Source: Scytalidium lignicola
Taxonomy: Eukaryota; Ascomycota; Leotiomycetes
Assembly: GCA_002812745.2 (NCBI GenBank)
Contig: NCSJ02000051.1
Location: 115,827-179,826 of the forward strand
DNA: 64,000 bases
Reading direction: 5' to 3'
Of the stretch, positions 12,606 through 27,200 are shown one piece after another (the first letter of the stretch is position 1; each line of letters opens with the position of its first letter). Under the pieces are notes generated by a model. That model was given only the letters and a program-made list of their open reading frames with translations. It was not told the DNA's origin and searched no databases. Both the position numbers and the translations under genes were made by a program.

Positions 12606-13388
12606 TTACAACTCCAACTGTTCAACCGTCCACTCTTTCCAGCCCTTTTTCTCACCTGGGAGTCTAATTTCTTCCCATTCTTCCTTTGTAACTTTATTCC
12701 ACTCCTCAATTGGAATCCAGCCAATGTACGACCTATCACCAAATCCACCGAAAAAGTATATATCTTCCACAACCAATCTTGCCCACTCGCTTTCGTGAAT
12801 GTCATTCCCAGGAAGCCAGTATTTAGCATCCGGATGTACCTTCGTGAAGCACTTCCCCAATTCACTAGCTTTGGCATCCTCCTCCGAGACCTTCTCTAAA
12901 TGTCCGAACAAGGAAAACCGAGGCAGGTTGGCAGCTGAATACGGCAACGGTTTCACATCTGCATCTGATCCCCACAACTCGATACGCTTACTGGGCGGGT
13001 TCGGTGGAAGCCATTGCAACGACATGGAGATATTAGAGCCGGCAACAACGTTTTTGTAGTACGTGGAGATCTTGACAGCAATGAGGGTTGGATTTCCAGT
13101 GCCCTCACAGTCCGCAGTGTACTCTGTGAGACCTATCGGCATACCCGCTATTTCTGCCGGTCTTCGTTCGAGGACTGCAGCCTCTTTGGAAGGGGGAAAC
13201 ACAGTCGATACGGTTGCAAGTGGTGTTAGATGCAAAATTCGTCGTGCCATGACGGCGGACTCGTACGACGTTGGGATCTTGAAGCCATCTTGGGCAACGG
13301 GCTTGCTGAAGATAGCTTCTGGAAGTGGTGCGATAAGATAGCTACTGACGAGGGGCAGGAAAACGGAAATCAAAGCGTAGGAACGCAT
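12606..13388 (-). CDS. Secreted CREG-like FMN-binding split-barrel protein
   Basis: The single-exon frame gives 260 aa. Residues 1-18 or so (MRSYALISVFLPLVSS) form a signal peptide, so the product should enter the secretory pathway. The body matches the CREG-type pyridoxamine-phosphate-oxidase-like barrel: ESAVMARRILHLTPLATVST near the start, then GNPTLIAVKISTYYKNV, PRFSLFGHLEKV and the C-terminal KYWLPGNDIHESEWARL plus GGFGDRSYIGWIPIEEW. These are the order and spacing I know from fungal CREG-like proteins. CREG proteins are usually glycosylated, secreted or vacuolar/lysosomal, and often lack oxidase activity; activity here is unknown. I chose the ATG at 13388 because the upstream in-frame start is TTG and would mask the signal peptide. 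The gene diverges from RPS30. Confidence 0.82.
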   Translation of the reverse strand: MRSYALISVFLPLVSSYLIAPLPEAIFSKPVAQDGFKIPTSYESAVMARRILHLTPLATVSTVFPPSKEAAVLERRPAEIAGMPIGLTEYTADCEGTGNPTLIAVKISTYYKNVVAGSNISMSLQWLPPNPPSKRIELWGSDADVKPLPYSAANLPRFSLFGHLEKVSEEDAKASELGKCFTKVHPDAKYWLPGNDIHESEWARLVVEDIYFFGGFGDRSYIGWIPIEEWNKVTKEEWEEIRLPGEKKGWKEWTVEQLEL

Positions 13389-14453
<1,065 letters not shown>

Positions 14454-14986
14454 GCAACCAATGAGCAATGGGCGGCTAGGGTAATTCGAGGAGTTTCTTA
14501 TGGTTATCAGTGGTTGAAGATGACGAGCCTGATCAGACATGGGGTTTGAATGATCTCGAGAGTGGAATTGTTTATCCGCTTCATGATGGGACCCCTCATC
14601 TTTGGGAGGAAAGGACGCATCGGTTAGGCGTATTTGTACATTTGACGAATGCTTCTTGCTTCTGGTTGGTCAATGGAAAAAATATTCTTGGTCTTTTCCA
14701 GTAGCTTCGTTTCTTAATATCACGAGCTGAAAGATGTGATACATCGGGTGTATTTTGAGACGATATATATATATTCATCGAATGGGGGATGGCCAGTGAC
14801 TGGCTACGCCAGCGCAACGCTATTCGCTGCCATGTGCCCAACCTTTGCTCGTGTGGTGTTCTGCCTAAGGATGGAAATTTGTACAGTATCTCCTCATCCT
14901 GTCGTGTATTCGTCGACCTTCGACGACTGCTTACAAAACCAATCCAACCTACAAATCCCATCAGACGCCTCCATATTTCATCAGTC
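14454..14986. other. Spacer with TATA-like tract before the 14987 gene
   Basis: This holds the RPS30 3' end and the promoter of the next gene. TATATATATA at 14764-14774 lies about 215 bp before the chosen ATG. Overlapping open frames on both strands look like shadows. Confidence 0.45.
14764..14774 (+). promoter_or_regulatory. TATA-like tract upstream of the 14987 gene
   Basis: An alternating TATATATATA stretch is the only TATA-like element in the spacer. Position fits a core promoter for the 14987 gene. Inference. Confidence 0.4.
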
Positions 14987-15340
14987 ATGTCCTCTGCCCA
15001 AGGCAAAACAATCGAAGCAAACTGCAGGGTTATTTGGGGTGATGGAGATTACGAACTCGATATCGAGACCGACGACTGGGACACATGGTATTGCTTTGTC
15101 AGGAAGGACTTTGGGTTGCACTTTGGACCACCACTGACAATGACTGGAATGTGCAACTCGCAAAAGCAAGCTTGGAGTGAGCTAGAGAGAATGCTAGATG
15201 TATGGGCTAGGCAGGTACAAAGCGGACAGCCGATGACAAAGGCTCAGTGGTTGGAGATATTTGGGGGACCGAATGGGTGTAATATCCCCGTCTTGGAGAT
15301 GTTTGTCGATGAGGCAAAGAAAAAAGGACTCAATCTGTGA
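14987..15340 (+). CDS. Small conserved-looking protein of unknown function
   Basis: I do not recognise a family. The frame from the ATG at 14987 gives 117 aa, acidic and aromatic-rich in the first half (GDGDYELDIETDDWDTWYCF), then a helical amphipathic second half (QAWSELERMLDVWARQV, EIFGGPNGCNIPVLEMFVDEAKKKG). Composition and the absence of stops suggest real coding. The same frame is open back to an ATG at 14789, which would add 66 residues ending in an RRLHISS stretch reminiscent of a mitochondrial presequence. I prefer 14987 because the TATA-like tract at 14764-14774 would put the first ATG almost at the transcription start. No intron is needed. Confidence 0.6.
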   Translation: MSSAQGKTIEANCRVIWGDGDYELDIETDDWDTWYCFVRKDFGLHFGPPLTMTGMCNSQKQAWSELERMLDVWARQVQSGQPMTKAQWLEIFGGPNGCNIPVLEMFVDEAKKKGLNL

Positions 15341-17385
15341 TCATGGTTCTGCTATCGCAGGGGTGAAAATAGATGGTTGAGATTCCCCTTTGGGCCCTAC
15401 ATTTCCCGGATCGATTCTGGATTATATGCAACATAAGAAGTTTCTCTGAAATTTCACAGCCAGCTTATGGATGAGTTTTGGCCGAAGGAGATTTAACGGG
15501 AACGCATGCTCATCTTTTACCTTCAACCTGCTATACTCTCGCTCAATTATTTTGTTGTGGATATATTGACATGATTTTCATTACGAAGGAATCATTCCAG
15601 AGTTGTGGATATATTTAAGCTAGCTCAAGTATTTACCTCGCCATGACTCTAATTTAGATGTCTGTCTAGAATGATTCCAGAAATACACCTCAGTCTTGAG
15701 CCCGTAACCGAGTTCATCTGTCTAATATTGATCTATCTGATCTCAAACGTGGATGAATCGTTAATTACTGATTTTTATATAGAGGCTGGATTACTAACTG
15801 TCTACCAGGCGTAATAATATATCAGCACTCTATCTTAACCACTATAAACTCGAGGGTGCGGATGTGTGCGTCGTTCAGCAGGTCGATAGAAGAGAACTAT
15901 TGAAATCCCAAACAGTTCTCTACATAACACTAGTATCAATTAGGGGGAAAGTGACATAGATGGACAAGTCAACAGATTAAAAACTCACGTCTCTGCTGAC
16001 GACTTGCATTGGCCATAACTTGTAAATCTAAGGCAATGGTTAAAATGTATGTTGCGTAGATTCTTTTCTAGACGTCATATCAGCCCGTATATCTATTGGT
16101 GGCGGGGTCCTCTAGGTTGGTCTACCTTCTTAGTTTAAAATGACTTAAGACTCTAGGGAGAATCCTTGAAACGGCAATGACGACCTACGTGTATGAACTT
16201 CTCAAGCCAAAATTTAAAAGCTCTTAACACGCCTACACTTGCGAATCTCCGAGCGCACCCTTCTGTAGTGGTCTGACATTCGGTTGTCATTATGTTTTTG
16301 CTGTTTAAATTACTTCTGGGCTAAGATAATAGTTTCGAGCGGTATTCAGACTATGTCGACAGGCCGTGCATGTTTGCAGACTAGAGCAAGATTAAGCGTA
16401 TGTACCAACACTTTCATGAAGCTAATTAAAAGGTAATCTGTGACGGTGAGGCTCTCTTCGAGAGTGCTGCCGTTGGGATTTAAAAATATATAAATATGCA
16501 TTTGCTTACATCTTAATATTCCTGTCTGAGCATGTTACTTGGAAGCAGCAATGCTAGGATATGCTGAATGTCGAGAATAACATTGAGATTCTGTCAGGGA
16601 ATTTTAACTCAGCACGAAGATTAACGAAATCCCTTTGTGCCTGTCGAGGCTGATATACAGCTGGATAGACACTTCTTGGGCTAACACCGTAGAGGACAAT
16701 AAAGACACACAATAGAAGGTACAAAGAGTAGTATTTTGAAGTACCTAAACTATAAGACAAGCTTGACCAATTATAATGACATGCTGAGGGTTCACAAAAC
16801 GGAATGCCTCCTATTTGGTGACAGTGCAGGGGGAAATGAAAATTGAGAGGACGAAAAGAACTTATAGAGACGATCAAACTTGTACCTTCCTATTGCATAT
16901 TCAACCCAAGCAAAGATAAGGGGAAAAGGTTTGCTCGCTAGCATCCCTCCCACATACACTTATGTGGCTGTACCTAACAAGGTGCCTAGAACGAAGCCTG
17001 CAGCCATATCTCAAATATATGGACTGGGAAGAATTGTAGAGATAGCGGTGGAAGGAAAACCAAGCCTTTTTAGTTCAACATCTACAGCCAGTTTCCTAAT
17101 CCAGTACCAGTGACCCAGGAAAGGACGTCGAGGAACCTGGGGCTAGGATCGGGTGGCTGCACAGATCTTGGAGATCACTTATCTGTGATGGACTTTAAAC
17201 GCCTTTAAGTCGAATAAGAGATGCCCGCGATGCTGTGGGCCGTGGGGAACGAGTGCGATACGAGATAGAGATTAGATTGTGTGCTTGTGTGATACCATTC
17301 TGGAGCCCGGTGTCGTCAAGCCCTATCTGATGGTCGATAAGCGCACAACAACTGGCCTTCCAATGCATTGGCGCAGAACAGAAGT

Positions 17386-17393
17386 TATATAAA
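17386..17393 (+). promoter_or_regulatory. TATATAAA box in the desert
   Basis: A perfect TATATAAA stands 72 bp before an ATG at 17465. It is the best core-promoter sequence in this desert. Confidence 0.4.
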
Positions 17394-17464
17394 GGCGGTT
17401 CATACCCACTTCGATCCCAAATACTAATAAGGTTTCACAAGTTTCCATCTTTAACCCCGCAATT

Positions 17465-17569
17465 ATGCTCTCCAAGACAACCAAACCACGTTCCATGGTC
17501 GTCGAGATGTCGAGTCAAAGGTGGTCACATGACCTCGACCACTTGACGCCCGAACCTTTCCCTTCCTGA
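17465..17569 (+). CDS. Possible very short ORF (34 aa) behind a TATA box
   Basis: The frame reads MLSKTTKPRSMVVEM... and ends at TGA 17567-17569. It has no recognisable domain. The only support is the TATATAAA box at a typical distance and an adenine-rich start context. It may be an upstream ORF, the first exon of a spliced gene, or chance. Confidence 0.2.
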   Translation: MLSKTTKPRSMVVEMSSQRWSHDLDHLTPEPFPS

Positions 17570-20500
17570 ACTCTGCGAAACATCCCCGACTCTCTTCTCC
17601 AACGACGACGACCATCTGGCTGGTACGCTTGGATTATGATCAAAAGCACTTGGCGGGGCCGCCCGCCAAAGAGACCAGTATCTTGACCTGGGGAAGGTCT
17701 CCACTGCTCGTATCAGGAATTGTCGCTCGAGACCTCCATCCTTTAACGTGTGCGACACTGGATTATTGCTTTTGCATTGAAACCCCACGCCGGCTTTCCA
17801 CCCTCAGCACCTTGTGTCTAGTCTGTCCGTCGCTGCACGAATAATCCATGGGCCTGCCACAGTTCGACGAGGACCACCAATAGTTCCGAGGGTTCCCCAC
17901 GCGCCATTTAATTTACCACAGAATGGGCTCAGTCCCCTAGAGCACAGTCCGCAACAGGCCATCACCACGAAAAACCTACCACCGGTTGGCATTGAGGTGC
18001 CCATACTGAGTGTGCATGCCAAGGGCCAACGATCATACAATAAAGTAGTACCATTTCAGGCCAATTACCACATTCATTCAAACTGCGAAAACCAGCCCTT
18101 TGAAAGCTGTACCGAAGCATAGCAAGGCAGCTCTCCAGACAATATGGTAATTACGAAGTTTTACTGTATCCAACGTTCGGAAGGAGGCTTCCGCTTTACA
18201 CAGTAACTTTATCTGCAAAGCAAGTGTGGTGGCGGTCAATCACATGTCAGCAGCTCAGCAGATCCTCGAGCGCTCAGTTCAACGACAAGTCGACATCAAA
18301 GCTGATCGCTGCAACTCTGCCGACGACATGATATCATGATGTGATGATTTCACCAGAACCAAGGAAAGCAGGCACATCATAACGCCACTCCCTCGACGTT
18401 CCAATATTTTCACAGCTGAAATGGTTGTGAGGCAGTGAGGTTGTGAGAGTTGTGTGCGGGAAGGTAGGGTGTATTGTTATTTCCGATGATCTCAAGCGGA
18501 GTTAAACCGCGTTTGTTTGAAATAAGTTAATGCTCTAGGAAGGGTCCTGCGCATTTCTCATTGTGATCGGGCGATGACCAAGTTGGACTACGGGGAGCTG
18601 GAGCTTTTTTTTCGGGCCCGGATGTAGGTTGGACTGCTCTCGAATGAATTCTTACTATTACCGAAAAAGGCAATCCGGGATGCACATCGGAATGCTCTAA
18701 AATGGGACTGCATCGAAGACTTGAATCCACCACAAGGCTGAAGGTAAACGGGAGGTTTTGTCACGTACTATGCTAAGGGCCCGAAAACTATTATCACTAT
18801 CAACCTTCAAATATTAGGCAAATTACCTCACTAATAATATTGCTGATGGAGTTTTCGATAACCCGAATGCTTGCTAAGGAGGTGCCAAGCTAGCACAGAC
18901 CATTCTCACCAAGTGCATAGAGTATGCCCCGAGTCTACTGTTTTAGGAACAAAATGAAGCCATTGATCTGGGTCGCGCCACGATGGAAGATGCCGTTGAT
19001 AATTGAATTGACAAGACAAAAGGGCCTGAGAATCTATCTCCGGACTTTGTCCGTATTGTCGGGATACATCGGGAACCTCGTCTGCTCCTAAATCGGATAG
19101 GATCGCCACCCAGCCGTGCCAGCTAGAAAAGGTCCTGCATCTAGAAGCCCCACACGATATTACGAAGACGTGGAAGACGATGAACAGGTACATACAGGTA
19201 CATCCAGGCGCGTGAGAAGAGCAGATCGGATCTTCTATACGGTAATGTGAAAAGACAAGTCAATTACAGGACCAAAAAAAATTAGCCAAGCGCAACAACG
19301 GCGGCTTCATCTCGTGAATGCATGTCACCGCACTTGGAACGACCCTGAGAGCTCGTGGCTTGGACTAGGTTGTGGGAGCCGTAGATCCATAATTAGATTT
19401 AAATTTCGGGGGTTTTTTACAGTATTTCATGTTACTAAGCGACCAATAACAAGCAGGCAAAACATCCAAAACAGCGGGAGAAGGCATCTCAAATCAGCCG
19501 GAAATTGTGATAGGGGTACATCATATCCAAAGCGACTGTGCACCAACACAGCCGTGTGAACAAGTTGATTTGAAGACTTATTCTGACGTTGGGTTGGGGT
19601 CCTAAACTCCCGCACGGATGAATTTGAGCGGAGGATATGTGGATTTTACAAGAAAGACCGAGACGTAAATCGATTACCTATGTTGCACGGTCTCAGCCAG
19701 GGGTCCCCACGCAAGTCCACCACCGTCATTGATGGCCAGTCAAACCAGTTCTAGCGACGGCGTCAAGCATCGTTCGCCCCGGAATCGCTTTGGGAAAAGA
19801 AGCTTCAGCAAACACAGTACAGTACAGTGCAGTACAGTAATATTGGTCCTCGGTACGGTCTCATGCTATCGGTATCTTTCTTGGTAAACCGTGGTTGCTT
19901 TATCGGCCTGCCCTGCCAGCGTACTTACGTACCTTACCAATGCTGACTTGATCTAGCGTGTCTTGGGGGAGGAGCAGTGGCGGGATTTGGCCTTGTCAAG
20001 CACTGTCAAGTTGTCAGTGCTCAGATGGGAGGCAAAGGAACGGCAAGAAACAGACCTCAAGTCCAGGTTAGGGCTGCCCATCATCTAGCTCTTTTTGAGA
20101 AACTTGAAACGTCCATTCTCCCTGTGAAGAACCAGGGGAGAGATATCTAACGCCATTGTTTTCAATGATATGACGTTTTCAGTCCACTCACCAGTTGAAT
20201 CAACTCCTTTCATATAACCGGAACAAGCTTGTGAGTTGAGTGATAGCCTTGTTGGAAATACGTGTAATCCAGACGGCAAGGTTTTCCTGTACGACCTGAA
20301 AAGTCTCATGTTGCCGAAACCATAGGTTCAAGCGTCTACGATCAATAGAATACCGCAAACAGATCAGGTGACAGTCACGCGCCTCTCCTGTGTTTTGCCT
20401 CATCTCCTTCGACCTTCAGCCGTTTCCCTTCTTAATTGCGTCGTTAATCGAGCCTCTACTCTTCCTCGTTTTTCAAATCAGGGGTGCCACGCTCCACGGC

Positions 20501-23500
20501 CCGCTGCCACACAGCTTCTAGGCTGTAAAAAGATCGCAGCCCTCGTGGCTCTTTTAAGATCCGATCATGTCCAGTGAAAATTCTGTGCAGAAAACCGCAA
20601 GAGGCAAATATGCAGTCCCGTTATTGGGCAAGAAGGGCTTACCACGCCATCGAATGAGTTCTTTTTGTTTTTTTAAGAAAAAAAGATCTGTTTTGGCATG
20701 TGATGGCCAATGTAACAAAAAAANTGCAGCGTTTTTCTCGAAAATTTCCATGAGAGATTTTCTTCCAAGGCGGCTAAATTCGGCAGCCAGAAGAGCTGCA
20801 AAGAATCCAATTCCAGCACTCAACACAGGAAGTGTGTTTCTTTCATTCTGACCGATTTCTAGGTCGTCGGGTGGAATAAACCGATGCACGCTGTAGCCGG
20901 ACCATCACATAGACCCAGACTGCCGTCACTGGGTAGCCGCTGTCCAGCCTGTCGCTCTTCATCGAGGTGTTCGCAGCCATCCATGATCATCATCAGCAAG
21001 CAGAAAAGGCTCGAGCATCTTGCGTCTCACCTGGTGGAGCCAAGATTTGCTTGGAAGATGTTAACGAGCTGACCACCTCCGGACCCTGGCTGGTGGTCCC
21101 CCACTTACTAATTAAGCACAGAGATGATACTGTATTTTTCTTCGGCCACACATGGGCAATACCGACTGCGGGACGAGCAAGGGGAGGTTGCAGTCCCCTC
21201 CAACCTCGTGGCTGACCAGTCGTCGGCCCTGGATTTGGGAGCTTCGAGCATGGAAACACCCACTTCCCTCGGTATGGATGCAGCTGCCATGCGGGCATGA
21301 TGGCCAAGGGATATACCATTGATCGAATTATGGCTCTGCTCTCTCTGCTACTGTACAGTACAGTACACGGTAACCGCACGGTACAGGACGGTACTTTGAT
21401 CTCTCGCCGTGGTCGCAAAGCTACGAGTCTCCCCGTCGCACTTCTCTGCTCACTTCTCACTTCTCACCTTCTACCTATACACACACGCACTCACACTACT
21501 TAAGCTTGCATCAATGAACTGCGACCTTATTCCCGTGTCACTGTTCAACCTGGAGCTCGACCGCGAGCGTTGGTGCATGCATGCAGTGGCGGAAAGAGCT
21601 GTTTCTTCCTCAGGAATACAAGCAGGAAGAGAGAGAGACTCTCACACACCCACACACACACGAGAGAAGCAAGCGCGGCAGGCAACGGCATCGAACCGGT
21701 CGAATCCAGGCCCTCCCTACTCCATACTGTGTACATCATCCAAGACAGCGTGAGACTACTGTACACCGTCCCTTGCACTTAATTGAATTGTCCTTAATTT
21801 ATTGTACTGTACTGTACTATACTGTGCTGTATTGTACTATGCTATACCATCAGGGCCCGAGTTCTTCCTCCTTCGGCTGAATACGTAGAGGACCGTCTCC
21901 ATTTACCAGCAGCAAGCAGCCCAGTAAACCATTAGACAGCAGTCCGTTTGGACCCAGAACTGCACACCAAGGCCGCAGCGTCGTAGTGCCTACAGTGGAG
22001 GACCCTCTCGCGCCATCTGGCATGTCGTCCATCTAGACCCAACCGGCATCCATGCCTGACGGGGTCTATTGCTCCTCCTCACAGTGCTCAGTGCGACTGC
22101 AGCTCGTCAAGTGCTAGTGTCAGTCAGTTTTATTCTGTACAGTGCAGTAGAGTAGAAGAGTAACTATAGCATCTTGTGTACGACTCTACTCCACACTCCA
22201 CTTGGTCAAGAATGGAGAGACATATCACACGAGCAAGGACCAGACCATCATGACCTGTACGGCAATGTACAGTGTCTCGAGGACTAGGGCAGACAACGGA
22301 CCAAGGAACAAGGCACTTAATGAATTAGGACAGGGCAGGACCAGGACAAGAGAAGAGCAGCCCAAGGTACGGTACGGTAATTACAGTACTGGAGAAAACC
22401 AAGACCGGGCGTGGAGGTGATGGTGGTGGGAGGGTGTTGGTGGTGTTGTAGCTTAGTTGGTGGAAGACGCTCCGGCGGCAGAAGAAAAGCGAGCGAGGAG
22501 GACGACTCCGTCAGCTTGGGGGCGCCGCCAAGGCGCGTGAGGGTACGCTACATGTAGATGGGGATAGATGGGGAGCAACTTCCCTGCAAGCACTTGCAGT
22601 CTGTGTGTAGTGCATGGAGATGGAGACATTTGGGAACATGGTCATGGACATGGACTTTTTTGCCCTCCACCAAACCCCCTAGTGCCACTGCGACTGCGAC
22701 TCTACGCTTGCACCCTCCAACCATCCACGGCCCATCCACAGTCGTCCACCAAACCCACAAGCTCACCAACCACCAACCACCCACTACCAACTACCAAAAC
22801 TAAACTCATCTATCCAACCATCGAGCATCATCAACCACCGCCGCCCACTCCCCTAGCCCGCCGAAAACCCACCTAGCACCACCCTCGTCCCCTCGTTCGG
22901 CACGAATCTGCCCTCGACGGGACCTCATCTGCGTCTGCGCGTGGGCGGAGCTGCGGTGGCGGCCAGCGAATGCGCAACGACCCTTTTTTCCCCCTTCACC
23001 AGCCGGGCCTCGCTCGACGAGAAGGCGTCGACGCTACGATTTACTACCGGTGTAACTCGAGGCTCGAAGGCTCGAGGTTCGAGATTCGAAGGCAGGCACC
23101 GCGAACCCTACTGCGACTGTTACCGTTACTGTACTCTACTATACTATACTCTACTTGTACAAGTCGAAGGTTCTGCCTACCTCCAGGACCCCGTATTTAT
23201 ATATAGTATAGGACATAATACGGCACAGGCACAAGAGCGCTCCAAGCCAAACCCGTCATTGCCTCCATTCGCTCGTTCGTCCGTCAACAGTTCTGGCCCC
23301 CCATCTGCCTTCCCTGGCAAGCTTGCCCTTTTTGCCTGGGGGCTGGGCTTGCTAAAACCCGCTGTTGCTTGCTTTCTTCTGAGACTTCGCCGCACTTGGA
23401 CCAGCCGATGTGCAAATCCTCACGCTACCTCAATCCAGCCAGTCGGACAACTTGCGCCAAAAGAGAAGAGAGAAGAGAAGAGAGACGAGGCAAAAAGTCG

Positions 23501-24237
23501 TTTGCTTCTTCTTCTTACTTTGCATTCAGTAATGGTTCTTGTGCCTTGGGTTGATGTCAATGCCGTTCTGCAGCTGCGTCTATCTCGCCACAAGCGGAAG
23601 CTCCCCCCAGCTCTTCACTAGACTATATCCTTTTTACTCTTTCTTTTCTTTTTTTACTCCTTCCCCCGTACTGTACTGTACCTGTCATACCAAACGACAG
23701 CAATGACCAACCTGGCTCGTTCTTCTAAGACGCACTGATCAGTGCAGGAAGAGAGGGGAGAATCATTTTCCTTATTATCCCCAGTTATTATTACTGTACC
23801 TTCGCCCCGCCATAAAATCCGCGTCGGTGCACTATCGTTTTACAGGCAAAACTAGCGGTTCACGGCGCATGCGACAAATCCTCGGATCCATCTTGCCCTT
23901 GACTCGCGAACGCTGCTAAAAATCTAGTCCCAGGGTACGGCAGTCCCGCACCCAGTCATCGCAGAGTACGTACCGGCTCGTACCCAAACCACCTTCCACA
24001 CACCACACAACCTTTCTCCAACCGGCGCAGAAAGTCCCCCAAAACTTCTCAAAACTTCCCAGGACGGCACCAGTTCGCAGCAGCAGCGGCACCCGCAGAA
24101 TTCCCCCAAATACCTGAAAAAAGGCCTCGAATCTACGAGCTCTGGCAAACGGCTCCGACGGCGATCCTATCTTTGTTTTTCCCTCCCAGGACGAGGATAA
24201 GTCCGCTTGAAGGGTGTGTCGCTCCGACCACAGAAAG

Positions 24238-27200
24238 ATGTCTGGAGCGGCGGCACAATATGGGGAGCGTGGGGGATTATTGCAGCGACTCCACGCTTCA
24301 CCCGACGCCTTCAATGCGAGTTTGGAGTCGACAATCAACCATACCACTTCTTCATCAACTTCTTCAGTCGAGCACGATTTTCGAGTTCCTCGAAACCCCA
24401 TCGATATCAGTGGTTGGGAGCGGACTACCTCACCCGCCGATATCGCCATTACGCATTCGAGTACCGACGTCCTAGAAAAGAGCGCAAGCTCCAGTTCGAG
24501 GGTCAAGCTGGATCTCTCGATAGACAAAGAGCGTGCGCGCCAGGAATTGCTGCGCGAAAGCTTCTTTCCAACTTGGAAGGATGATGCAGGCAGCGAGGAC
24601 CTGGATAGTCCGGCAGAGATGCAGAAGAAAGATCCCCTCGCAACCCAGATATGGCGCCTCTATTCCAAGACCAAGAAGCAGTTACCCAACCAGGAGCGGA
24701 TGGAGAACTTGACATGGCGCATGATGGCTATGAGTTTGCGAAAAAGGAAGCAGGAAGAGGCTCTTCGGTATGTCTTTTCAGAGCTCGTGAGCAAGTTTTG
24801 CGTGATATATGTTGCAGAGAACGATTTTTTTTTTGCCTCTCTTCTCTAAGTTTTCCCTTCCCCCCCCCATCACCTTACTAACTCTTTGTGATTTTAGGAA
24901 ACAAAAAGAGGCTGCAGCAGCTACGATGAGTGCTCCCAGTGGAATTGCACAATTGAGGAAGAACTCGGATCTAGAAAAAGAGAAGGAGAAAGAGAAGGAG
25001 AAGAACAGTATAGATGCCATGAATTTTGATGATTTTATATTTGCGGAAAACATCTCGACTCCAGCTGGAATTACCATGTCACCATCACCGGAAATGGGTA
25101 AGAAGGAGGTCGAGAAGCCTGAGAAACCGACCAGTGCAGTAGCATCTGCTATCCCTATCAAGATGAGGAAAGAATCAGGTCACCAATTCGCCATTCCTCA
25201 ATCAGTTCCCGTTCCACACCACAATCCTCGAAATAATGACGAATTCAACTATGTTCAGAGGCATGTTCGAAAGACCAGCATTGATGAGAGACGGGTGAGT
25301 TTTTATTTTCATATTTTTTTNATATAATCTTGGCGCTACTAAGAGAGGAGGATTTTCTTATTCCCACCTCCCCGCACACAACTAGATGCGAATACTGACA
25401 ATGGATGGTGTATTGTGCAGACACGAAAACGACCAGCCAATTTCTCACCTCAAGTACCTGCTGTCAATAGCCTTATGATCTCAAATGATTTAGATCATGA
25501 TGCTGATTTGCAGGAGTACTCGCTCGACAACCCATCCACTACTTCAATGCTTCACCAGAACCACCACCAGCCTGGGCTGCCCTTCCAGCTGGATACCTTT
25601 AATCTCGATCACGACCCTATCATCACCTCAGCCGGTCCATATCATCAGAACTTCTCGTTTTCTCCATCTCATTCACCTCTGGTCCAACATAATGGCTTCT
25701 CTGCCATGTATAACAACGCCTCCATGCCATCCACCTCTCTCAACTCTGCCGATTATTACTCTCCTCCAGCATCTGCATATCCATCCGCCGTCTCAACCCC
25801 TCAACCAATGGGAGATAATGATCATCAGTATTTTAACCGCGGAATGGATATTCGAACTCAACGAAACCATGGCTACAACCATGGTCCTTCTAATCTCTCA
25901 AATTCAATGGGCCCCCAGTACATGTATAACGCCAATGGCGGTTCAATGTTTACGGCCGTTACTACAGGAGCTCCATCAAATAACTCTTTCACAGCTCCTG
26001 GCTCGTTCGGTATGGCTCAACATATCGATCCATCTCAAGTCTTCCAATCTGAGCATCCGGCACGATCACCCGGGGTTCACTTAGGAAACGACAACATGTT
26101 TAGTTTCGGAGGAGACTCAGATAATGAAGATGAGGAAGGAACGGCTTTTGCAGACCGGACACTGATGATGCAGCATGACTTTGCTCAGTCACCACTCGAT
26201 GATCCGAATATGGAAATGGGAGCTGGGCCAGGTCTGCAATGGGATGCCAGTTTACCAGGAAATTTCAATACGCAAGCTGCCAGATATCCTGCTGGCCCGC
26301 CACGGAAGCAGGTAACGATTGGAGGAACGGAGATGGTCACCTCGCCCTTAGAATGGGATGGTTCTGGAGGCTCGCTTGGCCGTAATCACGCATCTTCACA
26401 GTCGGTAGCCGATACTCGAAGGAGCGGCAACGATCGAAGGAATCAAAAGATTGCTCGCACATCATCGACTCCAAATGCAGCCTTGATGGGTGCTCAGCGT
26501 GCTGGCAATGTATTTGATAGAAATGCTCAGTCAACGCCATCTTCACCTCCTGAAATTACCGGCTCTATGTCTGGATTTTCCTCGGTTGCACCTAGTCGGC
26601 CATCCTCCCCTGGTGGTTCGAAGCAAGGATCCATGACGAATCTTGCGGGAGCGGTTAATAACCAAGGAGACAATGGGGTTCCAACCACCTGCACTAACTG
26701 TTTTACGCAAACGACTCCTCTGTGGCGACGAAATCCTGAAGGACATCCTCTCTGCAATGCTTGTGGGCTTTTCCTGAAGCTGCATGGCGTTGTACGCCCA
26801 CTCTCCTTGAAGACAGATGTAATTAAGAAACGTAACCGTGGATCTGGTGCTAGTATCCCGGTTGGTGGAGGAGGAACTTCAACTCGTTCCTCTAAGAAGA
26901 TTGGAAGTGGGCCAATAACGAGCGGACCTAATACTCGAAAGAATTCAATTGCAGCTCCTGCAACTTCCGGCACAACAACCCAAGCGGCCTCGCCTACTAA
27001 CGGCCGTGCTCGAAGTCACAACGAGAGCCAGAGTCCTCCATCAATTTCAGGATCGACGGGTAATGGAGGTAGCACTGCTGGCAGTACACCAACTTCATAC
27101 CATGGCTCTGCAGGCTCTTCTACTGGCGTAGTTAGTGGTGGAAAGGGAGTCGTCCCAATAGCAGCTGCTCCTTTGAAAGCAACACCGGGTCCTGGTGCCG

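Larger units (their letters stand above)
15341..24237. other. Gene desert of about 8.9 kb upstream of areA
   Basis: No convincing gene. 15341-17300 is AT-rich and full of stops in all frames. From about 19.8 kb on, GTACAGTAC-type repeats cluster (19813-19840, 21350-21394, 21802-21840, 22135-22152, 22256-22275, 22366-22391, 23125-23165, 23667-23684). CA-rich (22740-22850) and purine/pyrimidine-rich tracts near 23460 and 23630 resemble fungal leader DNA, so the right end probably contains the areA promoter and a long 5' leader. An N follows an A run at 20724. A possible tiny gene at 17465 is listed separately. Confidence 0.5.

Noticed and set aside
22448..22520. tRNA-like A box (TAGCTTAGTTGG)
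   Set aside because: No GGTTCGA-type B box follows at a suitable distance and no cloverleaf can be drawn, so not a tRNA. I found no other tRNA or rRNA candidates.
23916..24527. 203-codon open frame antisense to the start of areA
   Set aside because: It overlaps areA exon 1, whose DUF1752-containing frame is clearly the real one; the antisense frame is a shadow.
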